Positions 51,638 to 61,987 of a DNA stretch of 64,000 bases are shown in pieces. The number at the start of each line of letters is the position of its first letter. Position 1 is the stretch's first letter. The notes under the pieces were generated by a model. It searched no databases, was not told the DNA's origin, and was given only the letters and a program-made list of their open reading frames with translations. The position numbers and the translations under genes were made by a program. Source of the DNA: Actinomycetota bacterium (lineage in GTDB: Bacteria > Actinomycetota > Actinomycetes > Nanopelagicales > Nanopelagicaceae). The stretch spans positions 1 to 64,000 of the forward strand of contig VGAJ01000002.1 in the NCBI GenBank assembly GCA_016870795.1. The letters are read 5' to 3'.

Positions 51638-53737
51638 ATGGCAGAGATAACAACTCCCCCAGATGAAGTAGTAACAAACGCTCTCTTGCGCCAAGTTGAT
51701 CTATCGGCTTTCGGCGCAACCGGCTCCCTTGCCTTAATAACTTTAGATAACGGCCATGATCACACCCGGCCAAATACCTTTGGAATTCAATCTCTAACCT
51801 CACTCAATGATGCAATTAGCGCAGCTGAAAGTAGCGACGCGGTAGCGATAGCAATTATTGGAAAACCTTTTATCTTCGCAGCTGGTGCAGATCTATCTGG
51901 AATCTCATATGTTGCCAAGCGAGAGCAATCACTCGCGTTTGGAAAATTAGGACATGACATCTTTAAAAGACTTGGCAGAAGCAAGAAGGTCACCTTTGCC
52001 TTTATCAATGGACTTGCTCTAGGTGGCGGCCTTGAAGTAGGCCTGCATTGCAATTATCGAACTATGGCCACAACTGCCCTTACCGCTTTGCCCGAGTGTT
52101 TCCTTGGCTTAGTGCCTGGTTGGGGCGGAGCAACACTGCTTCCTAAACTAATTGGGCCAGAGAGAGCTGTGCAAGTAATCATTTTAAATGCTTTAAATAA
52201 CAATACGATGATGAAGGCTAAAGATGCCCAGGGCCTTGGAGTTGTTGATGCAGTGTTTGAGCCTGCTGATTTTCTCGAAAAATCAATTGCCTTTGCTGCC
52301 AGAATTGTTTCCGGAAAAGAGAAGATAGAGCGTAAAGATTATTCAGCAGATCCCAATTGGGATAAAGCTTTAGAAACGGGCAAAGCTGCAATTGCCAAAA
52401 AATATGGCGGAGCAGATATTGAAGCCCCAAAGCGCGCCTTAGAGCTCATCTCTGCTGCACGAAGTAACACCTTGGATCAAGGTTTTGATGCTGAGGATGA
52501 AATCTTGGCAAATCTAGTTATGGGCAATCCTTTAAGAGCCTCGCTCTATGCATTTAATCTGATTCAAAAGAAGCGCAAAAAAGTAGAGGGAGCCCCAAAG
52601 GCAGCTCTTGCTAGGAAGGTGACTAAAGCTGGAGTTGTTGGAGCAGGCTTAATGGCCTCACAGTTAGCGCTTCTAATAATTAGAAATCTAAAAGTTCCAG
52701 TAGTTATGACCGATCTTGACCAAGAGCGAGTTGATAAAGGCGTTGCTTGGGTTAGAAATGAAATTACTAAGTTAGTTGAAAAAAAGCGCTTGAGCCCAGA
52801 GGCTGCGACGAGATTGTCTTCTCTAATCTCAGGATCTGTGAGCCAATCTGCTTTTGCTGGCTGTGACTTCATAATTGAAGCAGTATTTGAAGAGCTCTCA
52901 ATAAAGCAGAAGTTGTTTAAGGATCTGGAGGCAATAATCTCTGCTGAGTGCGTTCTAGCTACCAATACTTCATCCCTTTCGGTTGAAAAAATGGGTGAAG
53001 GTCTTAAAAACCCAGAGCGCGTTGTTGGATTCCACTTCTTTAATCCAGTAGCTGTTATGCCACTTTTGGAGGTAGCAAGAACTTCGAAAACTGATGATGC
53101 CACTACCGCTACTGCAATTAACGTCGGTAAAGAGCTAAAGAAAACCATGATTATCTGTAAAGATGCGCCAGGTTTTGTGGTTAATCGCCTACTAACAAGA
53201 TTTATGGGCGAAGTTACAGATGCTGTTGATGAAGGAACACCGACAGATGTAGCCGATAACGCTCTGCGTCCTCTCGGTTTTCCTATGTCGCCATTTGAAC
53301 TCTTTGGTTTAGTTGGCCCAGGAGTTGCCCTTCATGTCTCAAAGACTTTAAATGCCAACCTAGGTCCGCGCTATCGCATCTCGCCAACTGTTTCTCGAAT
53401 GGTGGAGAAGGGCGTTAAAACTTTCTATGTCAAAGATGAGAAAGGCTCACTTAGCGCTAATCCCGAAGCCCTCGCTCTGATTGAAAAGGGAGATAAGCCA
53501 TCAACTGCAGAGCAAGTTCGCACCAGAGCTTTATCAGCCCTTGCACAAGAGGCAAGAATGATGCTGGATGAAGGCGTTATTGCCACTGCATCAGAGATTG
53601 ATCTCTGTATGTTGCTCGGGGCGGGATGGCCAATGCATTTAGGCGGAATATTGCCTTATCTTGATAGAGAAGGAATTAGTGAAGCGGTTTGCGGTCAGCG
53701 TTTTCATCCGCCGCAAGTTGCATCCCTTCCTGCTTAA
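51638..53737 (+). CDS. fadB: 3-hydroxyacyl-CoA dehydrogenase/enoyl-CoA hydratase FadB-type
   Basis: Multifunctional beta-oxidation protein of 699 residues. N-terminal crotonase domain (about 1-200): KPFIFAAGADLSGI and NGLALGGGLEVGLHCNYR form the oxyanion hole, ECFLGLVPGWGGATLLP carries the catalytic Glu. Linker to about 320, then the dehydrogenase: AGVVGAGLMASQLALL (NAD site), ATNTSSLSVEKM, VVGFHFFNPVAVMPL with catalytic His, and two C-terminal dehydrogenase domains. ATG 51638 has AAGGGAG upstream. Its last 62 bp overlap the convergent dxs gene. Confidence 0.93.
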   Translation: MAEITTPPDEVVTNALLRQVDLSAFGATGSLALITLDNGHDHTRPNTFGIQSLTSLNDAISAAESSDAVAIAIIGKPFIFAAGADLSGISYVAKREQSLAFGKLGHDIFKRLGRSKKVTFAFINGLALGGGLEVGLHCNYRTMATTALTALPECFLGLVPGWGGATLLPKLIGPERAVQVIILNALNNNTMMKAKDAQGLGVVDAVFEPADFLEKSIAFAARIVSGKEKIERKDYSADPNWDKALETGKAAIAKKYGGADIEAPKRALELISAARSNTLDQGFDAEDEILANLVMGNPLRASLYAFNLIQKKRKKVEGAPKAALARKVTKAGVVGAGLMASQLALLIIRNLKVPVVMTDLDQERVDKGVAWVRNEITKLVEKKRLSPEAATRLSSLISGSVSQSAFAGCDFIIEAVFEELSIKQKLFKDLEAIISAECVLATNTSSLSVEKMGEGLKNPERVVGFHFFNPVAVMPLLEVARTSKTDDATTATAINVGKELKKTMIICKDAPGFVVNRLLTRFMGEVTDAVDEGTPTDVADNALRPLGFPMSPFELFGLVGPGVALHVSKTLNANLGPRYRISPTVSRMVEKGVKTFYVKDEKGSLSANPEALALIEKGDKPSTAEQVRTRALSALAQEARMMLDEGVIATASEIDLCMLLGAGWPMHLGGILPYLDREGISEAVCGQRFHPPQVASLPA

Positions 53738-55610
53738 CATTTAACGAAGCCCAGCCAACTAATTGACGGCTGATGCTCTGTGAAGTGATTCCAATATCTT
53801 GCAGAATTTCGGCGCGCTTTGAATGTTGAATAAATTCCAAAGGCACTCCAATTGAATGAATGGGCAGATCTAAACCATTTTCACGAAATTGCTCAGATAA
53901 GGTGCTAGCAATTCCACCGTGTTTAATTCCATCTTCTAGCACCACTACTCGTTTAAATCTTGGAGCCATGGCAAGAAGTGAGTCTGCAGGAAGAGGCTTA
54001 ACCCAGAGTGGATCGATGACAGTTACTCCAACACCTTCGCGAAATGCTTGAGCTGCCGCATCAATTGCAAGGGGCGCCATAGCGCCAATGCTCACAAGGA
54101 GAATATCTGAGCTCTCACCGCGGTAGAGAACATCTAGCCCGCCACGTCTTTCAAATGCTGGCAAATCTTTTCCAATTGCTCCCTTTGGAAAGCGAATAAT
54201 TGAAGGGGCATCAGAGATTGCAACAGCTTCTGCAAGTGATTCTTTTAATCTCGCGCCATCACGGGGCGCTGCGACAAATGCATTTGGAATTATTCCAGTA
54301 AGTGCTAGATCCCAAATTCCGTGATGCGACGGCCCATCATCGCCAGTTATTCCTGCCCTATCCAAAACAAAAGTCACTCCAGCTTTATGTAATCCCACAT
54401 CTAATAGCAATTGATCAAAAGCGCGGTTTAAAAATGTTGAATAGACCGCAATTACTGGATGAAGGCCGGTGTAGGCCATACCAGCAGCTGAGGTGACAGC
54501 GTGCTGTTCAGCGATTCCCACATCAAATGTTCGCTCTGGAAATTCAGCTTGGAATCTATCAAGCCCCGTTGGACCAAGCATGGCAGCAGTAATTGCTACA
54601 ACATCTTTTCGCTCTCGCCCTATCTCAACTAGCGCTTCAGAAAATACTTTTGTCCAGGTGGCGCCGTTATTTGATAGCGGCTCCCCTGTTTCGGGATCAA
54701 CCACCCCAACTGCATGAAACTTCTCTGCCTCATCATTGAGCGCTGGAGCATGTCCCCGTCCCTTTTCAGTAATGGCATGGACTAATACCGGCCCTGAGAA
54801 TTTCTTTGCCTGAATAAGAGCACGCTCAAGTGCAGGAATATCATGACCATCAACTGGTCCCAAATACTTAAGTCCTAAATCTTCGAACATTCCTTGCGGA
54901 GCAACAATATCCTTAATACCTTTTTTCATTCCGTGGAGAGTTTCATAGATTGGATTGCCCACAATTGGAGTCTTTTCTAATACTTGCTTTCCCCAATCAA
55001 GGAATTTTTCATATCCCTTTGTAGCCCGAAGCGTTGAAAGATAGGTGGCTACTCCGCCAATTGTTGGTGAGTAGGAGCGTTCATTATCGTTAACCACAAT
55101 CACAAGTTTTAGATCATCTGAAGCGGCAATATTGTTCAAAGCCTCCCAAGACATTCCACCTGTTAGAGCTCCATCTCCGACTACTGCTACAACAGTTCTG
55201 TCGCTCTGATTCTGCAGGGCAAAGCCGCGAGCTATCCCATCAGCCCAAGAGAGAGCAGTTGAAGCATGTGAGTTCTCTATAACATCATGTTCGCTCTCTG
55301 ACCTACTTGGATACCCTGCAAGCCCTCCGCGCTGACGAAGCTTTTCAAACCCTGCAGCTCTACCAGTTAATATCTTATGGACATAACTTTGATGGCCTGT
55401 GTCATAAACCATGACATCTTTTGGAGATTCAAATACGCGATGAAGCGCGATACTTAACTCCACAATTCCAAGATTTGGTCCTAGATGTCCGCCCGACTTT
55501 GAAACTTTCTCAATTAGAAAGGCTCTGATCTCTACCGCTAACTCCGTCAGCTCCTCTTGGCTAAAGCGCGCCAGGTCGCCAGGAGATTTAATCCGGCTAA
55601 GTTGATTCAT
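53676..55610 (-). CDS. dxs: 1-deoxy-D-xylulose-5-phosphate synthase
   Basis: First enzyme of the MEP isoprenoid pathway; thiamine-diphosphate dependent. 644 residues. Motifs: GGHLGPNLGIVELSIALH, TGHQSYVHKILTGR, thiamine site GDGALTGGMSWEALNN, GPVDGHD, then pyrimidine-binding FDVGIAEQHAVTSAAGMA and DRAGITGDDGPSHHGIWD. The last ~20 residues (beyond the conserved fold) lie antisense to fadB. Leaderless promoter: TAGAAT, 6 nt, ATG. Confidence 0.96.
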   Translation of the reverse strand: MNQLSRIKSPGDLARFSQEELTELAVEIRAFLIEKVSKSGGHLGPNLGIVELSIALHRVFESPKDVMVYDTGHQSYVHKILTGRAAGFEKLRQRGGLAGYPSRSESEHDVIENSHASTALSWADGIARGFALQNQSDRTVVAVVGDGALTGGMSWEALNNIAASDDLKLVIVVNDNERSYSPTIGGVATYLSTLRATKGYEKFLDWGKQVLEKTPIVGNPIYETLHGMKKGIKDIVAPQGMFEDLGLKYLGPVDGHDIPALERALIQAKKFSGPVLVHAITEKGRGHAPALNDEAEKFHAVGVVDPETGEPLSNNGATWTKVFSEALVEIGRERKDVVAITAAMLGPTGLDRFQAEFPERTFDVGIAEQHAVTSAAGMAYTGLHPVIAVYSTFLNRAFDQLLLDVGLHKAGVTFVLDRAGITGDDGPSHHGIWDLALTGIIPNAFVAAPRDGARLKESLAEAVAISDAPSIIRFPKGAIGKDLPAFERRGGLDVLYRGESSDILLVSIGAMAPLAIDAAAQAFREGVGVTVIDPLWVKPLPADSLLAMAPRFKRVVVLEDGIKHGGIASTLSEQFRENGLDLPIHSIGVPLEFIQHSKRAEILQDIGITSQSISRQLVGWASLNVKQEGMQLAADENADRKPLH

Positions 55611-55616
55611 GTCTGG

Positions 55617-55622
55617 ATTCTA
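55617..55622 (-). promoter_or_regulatory. -10 element of leaderless dxs promoter
   Basis: TAGAAT on the minus strand, 6 nt before ATG 55610; lies in the 20-bp gap after aconitase. Confidence 0.6.
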
Positions 55623-55630
55623 TCGGTGAA

Positions 55631-58288
55631 CTAAGAAAGAAGAGAGCGCAAGACGTACTGCATGATTCCACCGTGGCGATAGTAATCAGCCTCTCCTGGG
55701 GTATCGATACGTACCTTTGCCTCAAAGCTCTTATCTCCAGCCGTCACCTTAACAATGCTTGGAATGCGACCTTCGTTTAACGCAGTAACACCAGATATTG
55801 AAAATACTTCTTCGCCGCTAAGCCCTAATGAATTGGCATCTTGACCATCGAGAAATTGCAGAGGAAGAACTCCCATTCCAATCAAATTAGATCTATGAAT
55901 TCTTTCAAATGATTCAGCAATGACTGCCTTTACCCCAAGAAGCGCGGTTCCTTTTGCAGCCCAATCTCTAGAAGATCCGGAGCCATATTCTTTTCCTGCC
56001 AGAATCACTAAAGCAATGTTGGCATCTTGGTATGCCATTGATGCATCATAGATAGTGCTCTGCTTACCACCATCAATAAAGTTTCTAGTAAAGCCACCTT
56101 CAACTCCGTCAAGCAAAAGATTCTTCAAGCGAATGTTTGCAAAAGTTCCTCTAATCATGACTTCATGATTGCCACGGCGCGAACCATAGGAATTAAAGTC
56201 AGATTTTTCTACCCCATTTTCTGCTAGATATTTTCCAGCTGGAGAATCAACCTTAATCGAGCCTGCTGGTGATATGTGATCAGTAGTTACTGAATCACCA
56301 AGCTTTGCCAAAACTCTGGCACCTGAAATATCAGTAACTGGAAGTGGATTTCTAGGCATAGACTCAAAGTAAGGAGGCTTTCTTACATAAGTAGATTTTG
56401 GATCCCATTCAAAAGTCTTTCCTTCAGGGGTTGCAAGTGAGGTCCAGTTATGATCTCCAGCAAATACACTTGAATAGTCTTTCTTAAACATATCTGAGGT
56501 AACTACTGAATCAATAACGCCTTGGATCTCTTGCATACTTGGCCAGATGTCTTTCAGGAACACATCATTTCCAGAGCTATCTTGGCCTAGTGGATCTTTA
56601 TCAAAGTCATGATCCATAGTCCCAGCAATTGAATAGGCTACAACTAACGGAGGCGATGCTAAGTAGTTCATTTTCACATCAGGGCTAATTCGACCTTCAA
56701 AGTTTCTATTTCCAGAAAGCACCGCTGCAACAGAGAGATCATTGTCATTCACTGCTTTGCTAACCTCTAGAGGCAATGGACCAGAGTTTCCAATACAGGT
56801 AACGCAGCCATAGCCAACTAGGTTAAATCCGAGTTTTTCTAGATATGGCGTTAGCCCTGATTTTTCGTAGTAGTTAGTGACTACCTTTGAACCTGGAGCA
56901 AGTGTGGTCTTAACCCAAGGCTTACTCTTCAAACCTTTTTCTACAGCTTTCTTTGCTAGAAGTCCTGCCCCAATCATCACAGAAGGATTTGAAGTATTAG
57001 TGCAAGAAGTGATTGAAGCTATTACCACTGAGCCATTGGTAATAGATCCTTTTCTTGAATTTACTTCAAGTGCTATTGGATTAGTAGCAGTATTGCTAGA
57101 AAGATAAGAAGGGAGAACTTTGGCAAAGGAACTCTTGGCATCACTTAGGGTGACTCGATCTTGTGGTCTCTTGGGTCCTGCTATTGATGGCACGACACTT
57201 GAAAGATCTAGCTCTAATCGCTCTGAGTATCTTGGCTCTGCAGATGGGTCATGCCATAGGCCTTGAGCCTTGGCATATTTCTCTACTAGCTCTAATTGTT
57301 CTCCGCTTCTTCCGGTTAACTCTAGATACTTTATGGTTTCCTGATCTATTGGGAAAATTGCCACAGTTGAGCCGTATTCAGGTGACATATTTCCAATAGT
57401 GGCGCGATTAGCCATCGGAAGCGCACTCACTCCAGGGCCATAAAATTCAACAAACTTGCCAACTACGCCATGCTTTCTAAGCATCTCAGTAATTGTTAAA
57501 ACTAAATCAGTTGCAGTTGTTCCAACTGCTAGCGCTCCACTTAACTTAAACCCAAGAACCTTGGGAATGAGCATAGAAACTGGCTGACCAAGAAGGGCTG
57601 CCTCTGCTTCAATGCCGCCCACTCCCCAACCAAGAACTCCAAGGCCATTGACCATAGTGGTATGTGAATCAGTTCCAACCACAGTATCTGGATATGCCCG
57701 CTGCACACCATTTACTGCTCTGACCATTACTACTCTTGCGAGGTATTCAATGTTTACCTGATGAACAATGCCCGTGCCAGGTGGGACTACTTTAAATTCA
57801 TCAAAGGCGCTCTGGCCCCAACGAAGGAAGCGATATCGCTCTTGATTTCTCTCATATTCAATATCAACATTTTCTTTGAAAGCACTTGCCGTTCCATATT
57901 TATCTGCAATAACTGAGTGGTCGATAACTAGTTCAGCAGGGGCCAAGGGGTTAACACGCGATGGATCTCCGCCAAGTTCTGCAATTGCCTCTCTCATAGT
58001 AGCAAGATCGACAACACAGGGAACTCCGGTGAAATCTTGCATAATCACACGCGCTGGTGTGAATTGAATTTCAGTATCAGGAATTGATTCAGGATTCCAA
58101 GATGCTAGAGCTTCAATCTGCTTGGCTGTGATATTTGCGCCATCTTCAGTGCGAAGGAGATTTTCTAGTAATACCTTTAAGGAAAAGGGAAGAGAATTTG
58201 CTTGAGCAAGTTTGGTGATATCAAATATTTCATAACTCTTGCCTGATACTTCAAGCGAGCTCTTTGCGCCGAAGGAGTTCTTGCTCAT
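55631..58288 (-). CDS. acnA: Aconitate hydratase
   Basis: TCA-cycle 4Fe-4S enzyme isomerising citrate to isocitrate; 885 residues, AcnA type. [40 protein letters not shown], cluster cysteines in [17 protein letters not shown] and [14 protein letters not shown], then the swivelling domain with [25 protein letters not shown] and [16 protein letters not shown]. Monocistronic or with dxs; the promoter is leaderless (TAAGAT, 6 nt, ATG). Like NadA and LipA, it needs Fe-S assembly, of which erpA is in the window. Confidence 0.97.
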   Translation of the reverse strand: MSKNSFGAKSSLEVSGKSYEIFDITKLAQANSLPFSLKVLLENLLRTEDGANITAKQIEALASWNPESIPDTEIQFTPARVIMQDFTGVPCVVDLATMREAIAELGGDPSRVNPLAPAELVIDHSVIADKYGTASAFKENVDIEYERNQERYRFLRWGQSAFDEFKVVPPGTGIVHQVNIEYLARVVMVRAVNGVQRAYPDTVVGTDSHTTMVNGLGVLGWGVGGIEAEAALLGQPVSMLIPKVLGFKLSGALAVGTTATDLVLTITEMLRKHGVVGKFVEFYGPGVSALPMANRATIGNMSPEYGSTVAIFPIDQETIKYLELTGRSGEQLELVEKYAKAQGLWHDPSAEPRYSERLELDLSSVVPSIAGPKRPQDRVTLSDAKSSFAKVLPSYLSSNTATNPIALEVNSRKGSITNGSVVIASITSCTNTSNPSVMIGAGLLAKKAVEKGLKSKPWVKTTLAPGSKVVTNYYEKSGLTPYLEKLGFNLVGYGCVTCIGNSGPLPLEVSKAVNDNDLSVAAVLSGNRNFEGRISPDVKMNYLASPPLVVAYSIAGTMDHDFDKDPLGQDSSGNDVFLKDIWPSMQEIQGVIDSVVTSDMFKKDYSSVFAGDHNWTSLATPEGKTFEWDPKSTYVRKPPYFESMPRNPLPVTDISGARVLAKLGDSVTTDHISPAGSIKVDSPAGKYLAENGVEKSDFNSYGSRRGNHEVMIRGTFANIRLKNLLLDGVEGGFTRNFIDGGKQSTIYDASMAYQDANIALVILAGKEYGSGSSRDWAAKGTALLGVKAVIAESFERIHRSNLIGMGVLPLQFLDGQDANSLGLSGEEVFSISGVTALNEGRIPSIVKVTAGDKSFEAKVRIDTPGEADYYRHGGIMQYVLRSLLS

Positions 58289-58294
58289 GAGCCC

Positions 58295-58300
58295 ATCTTA
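58295..58300 (-). promoter_or_regulatory. -10 element of leaderless acnA promoter
   Basis: TAAGAT on the minus strand, 6 nt before ATG 58288. Confidence 0.6.
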
Positions 58301-58346
58301 ACTGTTGTTGCATAAAGTGCTCAAAGACGAATTACTAGAGAATTAC

Positions 58347-59501
58347 TCAAGAAATAATGAAACGCGCCACAAGCTCCATATGCGCAGTCATTGGAAAGAG
58401 GTCAAAGGCCCTGATTTGATCCAACTTGTATCCCTGCGCTGAAAGATAGGCGCTATCTCGGGCAAGTGAGGCTGGATCACAGGCAACATAGACAATCGTT
58501 CTGGGAGCAAGTGAGGTAATAGTTGAAATGACTCTCTCCCCAGCTCCAGCGCGAGGAGGATCAAGGAGAACTACATTTGCTGCACGATATTTCTTCAAGC
58601 TTGCTTCAACTTTTGCTTCAACAATTTCAACTCTTGGTTCTAGGGCAAAGTTTCGTCTGGCATCAATAATCGCATTCTCATCGGATTCAATTAAAGTGAC
58701 TCTTCCTGCAACTCCGAGATCAGCTAAAAGGGCTGCGCTAAATAGCCCAGCTCCGCCGTAGAGATCAAAGATGTGATCTGCAGGCTTTGCTTGAACATAG
58801 TCCTTAACTACTTGGCTTAAAACAGTCGGCGCCATGCGGTGGCTCTGCCAGAAGGTGATTGGGTTTAGCGAGAAGTCAATGCCATCTACCTGCTCCTGGA
58901 TAAGTTCTAAGTTCTCTCGACCCTCTATCACCACCGCGCTCTTGCCCTTACTAGAGATTGCAACATCTACCCGCTTTGATTTGGGCAACTTCATCTGATT
59001 GACCTTCGCTATATCTATATCTTCATGAGCGATTAGGCATTTATCAATTTCAACGATTTGATTTGAGCGCGAGGCATAGAGACCAACCTTGCCATTTTCA
59101 GATACGGTGAATTCCATTCTGCTGCGCCAATGTAAATTCGGTTTAACTTCTTCAACCTCTACATCGATCTCCATTTTAGCAAGACGGCTAAATTGCTCTT
59201 TGATAATTTCGCTCTTTAACTCCCGCTGATAACTAAGATCGATGTGTTGAAAGTCGCATCCTCCGCAGCCATCAAATCGAGCATATGAACAAGGCGGACT
59301 TACCCGATGTTTAGAAGCTTTAATTACTGAGATGCAGTTTCCTCTAGCAAAGCTCTTTGTCACATCGCTAATCTCAACAATCACGCGCTCTCCAGGGATT
59401 GCATGTCTTACAAAAATAACTCTTCCTTCGTAGCGCGCTATGCAGTGGCCGCCGTGCGCAATAGCTGTGATATCGACTTCTAATTGATCACCGCTTTGCA
59501 C
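58347..59501 (-). CDS. Class I SAM-dependent RNA methyltransferase (TrmA/RumA family with TRAM domain)
   Basis: Predicted 5-methyluridine methyltransferase of tRNA or rRNA, 384 residues. TRAM OB-fold (about 1-60; IAHGGHCIARYEGRVIFVRHAIPGE, quoted here only in part: GGHCIARYEGRVIFVRHA), Fe-S cysteines in CSYARFDGCGGCDFQH, SAM motif DLYGGAGLFSAALL, catalytic DPPRAGAGE and VYVACDPASLARD with the nucleophilic Cys. Start GTG 59501. This position next to acn and TrkA genes equals mycobacterial Rv2689c. The exact target uridine is not determinable. Confidence 0.9.
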   Translation of the reverse strand: MQSGDQLEVDITAIAHGGHCIARYEGRVIFVRHAIPGERVIVEISDVTKSFARGNCISVIKASKHRVSPPCSYARFDGCGGCDFQHIDLSYQRELKSEIIKEQFSRLAKMEIDVEVEEVKPNLHWRSRMEFTVSENGKVGLYASRSNQIVEIDKCLIAHEDIDIAKVNQMKLPKSKRVDVAISSKGKSAVVIEGRENLELIQEQVDGIDFSLNPITFWQSHRMAPTVLSQVVKDYVQAKPADHIFDLYGGAGLFSAALLADLGVAGRVTLIESDENAIIDARRNFALEPRVEIVEAKVEASLKKYRAANVVLLDPPRAGAGERVISTITSLAPRTIVYVACDPASLARDSAYLSAQGYKLDQIRAFDLFPMTAHMELVARFIIS

Positions 59502-59602
59502 TCGCGCACCTTTCTAAAAAAGTTCATTGAAGCACTTATTTCTCGTGCTATCCCTCGCGTGGATTAGAGGGAATCTAGCCTAAAGGTGTAAATTCTCCTT
59601 TT

Positions 59603-60265
59603 GTGCATGTCGTAATCATGGGTTGCGGCCGAGTCGGTTCTACCCTGGCAAAAGATTTTCAGGCTCTAGGCCATAGCGTTGCCGTAATCGATCAAGATCG
59701 TGAAGCATTTCGCCGTCTTGGGGCAGATTTCAATGGGCTAACTGTGGCTGGAATGGGCTTTGATCGCGACACTCTTTTAGAAGCAGGAATTCAAAGGGCT
59801 GATGCATTTGCTGCAGTTTCAAATGGCGATAATTCAAATATCTTGGCAGCAAGAGTTGCAAGGGAAACCTATGGAGTAGCAAGCGTTGTGGCTCGAATTT
59901 ATGACCCAGGTAGAGCTGAGATTTATCAAAGGCTTGGTATTCCTACTGTTGCCACAGTTCTTTGGACTACAGATCAAATTATGAGAAGGCTTCTGCCTCA
60001 AGGATCTCGCTCTGAGTGGCAAGATGCATCAGGAAGAGTGCAATTAGCTGAGATTGCTCTGCATCGAGATTGGTATGGAAGGCCTGTTTCATTAATAGAA
60101 CAACATACCGATGCTCGCGTTGCATTTGTTACAAGGCTTGGCGAAGGCTTAATCCCCAATGAACACACAGTCTTGCAAGAAGGCGATGTAATCCATGTAA
60201 TGGTAGAAGATAAGAATTTAGCAGCAACAGAGGCATCCCTTGCCCTTCCACCGAGTGGTGAGTGA
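59603..60265 (+). CDS. trkA: TrkA family potassium uptake regulator (CeoB-like)
   Basis: Cytosolic RCK protein that gates a K+ channel/transporter in response to NAD(H)/nucleotides. 220 residues: RCK_N with VVIMGCGRVGSTLAKDF (GxGxxG), VIDQDREAF and GDNSNILAARVARE; TrkA_C from about 140. GTG start at 59603 with TAAATT about 8 nt upstream; ATG 59607 is out of frame. The following gene is a second TrkA, the ceoB-ceoC pair of mycobacteria. The membrane pore subunit is not in the window. Confidence 0.9.
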   Translation: MHVVIMGCGRVGSTLAKDFQALGHSVAVIDQDREAFRRLGADFNGLTVAGMGFDRDTLLEAGIQRADAFAAVSNGDNSNILAARVARETYGVASVVARIYDPGRAEIYQRLGIPTVATVLWTTDQIMRRLLPQGSRSEWQDASGRVQLAEIALHRDWYGRPVSLIEQHTDARVAFVTRLGEGLIPNEHTVLQEGDVIHVMVEDKNLAATEASLALPPSGE

Positions 60266-60267
60266 AG

Positions 60268-60927
60268 ATGAGAATTGCTATCGCAGGAGCTGGTAATGCA
60301 GGACGAGCCATTGCAAGAGAGCTAATTGAAAATGGCCATCAGGTCTTACTTATCGATAAGAATCCAAAGTCTCTTAAGATGGAGAGCGTTCCATCTGCTG
60401 AATGGCTCCTGGCTGATGCCTGCGAAATCAGTTCACTTGATAAAGCCAAGCTTGATACCTGCCAAGTAATGGTTGCAGCCACCGGTGATGACAAGGTAAA
60501 TCTTGTCTCATCACTTCTTGCAAAGACTGAATATGGAGTCCCAAGAGTGGTAGCACGAGTAAATCATCCAAAGAACGAGTGGCTTTTTGATTCCTCCTGG
60601 GGCGTTGATGTTGCTGTTTCTACGCCAAGAATTATTGCGGCCCTAGTTGAGGAAGCTGTATCAGTTGGAGATATCGTCAGACTCTTCTCGCTTAAAGCTG
60701 GAGAGGCTAATTTAGTTGAGTTAACTCTGCCTGATATCTCAACTTGCATTGGAAAATCTGTTGAAGAGATCTCACTTCCTCAAGATGCATCCCTTGCAGC
60801 GATTATCAGAGATGGCCATGTCATAACGCCAGCAGATCATGATGTTTTTGCAGCTGGTGATGAACTAATTTTTGTAACTACTGCAGAAGCCGAAGTCTCA
60901 CTAAAGGCTTGCTTTATAAAGGATTAG
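60268..60927 (+). CDS. trkA: TrkA family potassium uptake regulator (CeoC-like)
   Basis: Second RCK protein of the pair, 219 residues: AIAGAGNAGRAIARELIENG (dinucleotide site), LLIDKNPKSL, ATGDDKVNLVSSLLAK, TrkA_C domain from about 135 with VELTLPDIST. ATG 60268 follows the first trkA stop by 2 bp; GTG 60262 in frame overlaps it. The two likely form a heteromeric regulatory ring. Its stop shares TTAG with the stop of convergent DUF3159. Confidence 0.9.
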   Translation: MRIAIAGAGNAGRAIARELIENGHQVLLIDKNPKSLKMESVPSAEWLLADACEISSLDKAKLDTCQVMVAATGDDKVNLVSSLLAKTEYGVPRVVARVNHPKNEWLFDSSWGVDVAVSTPRIIAALVEEAVSVGDIVRLFSLKAGEANLVELTLPDISTCIGKSVEEISLPQDASLAAIIRDGHVITPADHDVFAAGDELIFVTTAEAEVSLKACFIKD

Positions 60928-61556
60928 CTCGCTTTATCAATTCTTAAATCATCTCTTAGCTTTGGACCACTCTTAATTACTAGCCAGGTTGCCCAGGCGG
61001 TAGCAATAAAAAGCGGATAGCCCATAACTAACCTGGCTGATCCAAGTAAATTAACATTGCCACTGACATATAGCGGGTATTGCACAACAAGGCGGATTGC
61101 AAACATGCCAACCCAGAGCCAGGTTGCCTTTATATAGACCTTTGTTCGGGCAGGATCTTTACGCCATCTAAAGTTCTCTTCCAGAAGTGGACCAATAATG
61201 AGTCCAATAACTGGCCAGCGCAGAAGTATTGAAACTAAATAAGCAGATCCATAGATTGCATTGGTCCAAAGTCCTGGCAGATAGAAGTCTTCTGCTTTTC
61301 CAGTTCGCATGGAGAGCCAAGCACATATTCCAACTCCAATCACCCCTGAAACTGCATGCTGAATGGTTTCGCGCTTTACCAATCTAACCAGCGTTAGAAG
61401 AAGCGATAGAGCAAGGGCTGCGTAGGCTGAATCTCTAACATCCTTTGTAATATTAAATGCGATAAGAAATAGCAGAGCAGGAAGTCCAGAATCTATTAGC
61501 CCTTTTACTCCCCCCATAGCAGAGAGGATTTTTGCTTTATCTTCGCTCTCACTCAT
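60924..61556 (-). CDS. DUF3159 family membrane protein
   Basis: Conserved actinobacterial membrane protein, 210 residues, about six helices. Opening GGVKGLIDSGLPALLFLIAF, middle WPVIGLIIGPLLEENFRWRKDPARTKVYIKATWLWVGMFAIRL (conserved; only GPLLEENFRWRKDP is diagnostic). Function unknown; neighbours trkA genes in many Actinobacteria (Rv2693c-like position). It overlaps dut by 4 bp. Confidence 0.85.
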   Translation of the reverse strand: MSESEDKAKILSAMGGVKGLIDSGLPALLFLIAFNITKDVRDSAYAALALSLLLTLVRLVKRETIQHAVSGVIGVGICAWLSMRTGKAEDFYLPGLWTNAIYGSAYLVSILLRWPVIGLIIGPLLEENFRWRKDPARTKVYIKATWLWVGMFAIRLVVQYPLYVSGNVNLLGSARLVMGYPLFIATAWATWLVIKSGPKLRDDLRIDKAS

Positions 61557-61987
61557 GAGCGCCCACTTGAACCAAAGCCAGTGCCACCTCGAGCAGAATC
61601 AGGAAGTTCTTCGACTGCAACAAATTCGGCGCGTTCAACTCTTTGAAAAACTAATTGCGCGATGCGATCGCCACGCTTTATCTCAAAACTCTCGCTCTGA
61701 TCGTGATTTATGACTATTACGCAAATCTCTCCACGATAACCAGCATCTATTGTTCCTGGAGCGTTGACAAGCCCAACGCCATATTTAATGGCAAGGCCAG
61801 AGCGGGGATGAACAAAGGCGGCGTATCCATCACTTAGCGCAATGGCGATACCAGTTGGCACAAGAGCTCTCATGCCAGGTTCAATAGTGATATCTATAGC
61901 TGAATAAATATCAGCTCCAGCATCACCAGGCTTTGCATAGGAGGGCATTGGAAGGCCTTTATCTAATTGAGTTATTAGTACTTTCAT
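61553..61987 (-). CDS. dut: dUTP diphosphatase
   Basis: Trimeric dUTPase that hydrolyses dUTP to dUMP and pyrophosphate, keeping uracil out of DNA and supplying dTMP synthesis. 144 residues with all five motifs: PGDAGADIYSA, PRSGLAIKYG, NAPGTIDAGYRGE (nucleoside site), RGDRIAQLVFQ, and the C-terminal RGGTGFGSSGR arm. It overlaps the thioesterase and DUF3159 genes by 4 bp each, so the three form one operon. Confidence 0.96.
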   Translation of the reverse strand: MKVLITQLDKGLPMPSYAKPGDAGADIYSAIDITIEPGMRALVPTGIAIALSDGYAAFVHPRSGLAIKYGVGLVNAPGTIDAGYRGEICVIVINHDQSESFEIKRGDRIAQLVFQRVERAEFVAVEELPDSARGGTGFGSSGRS

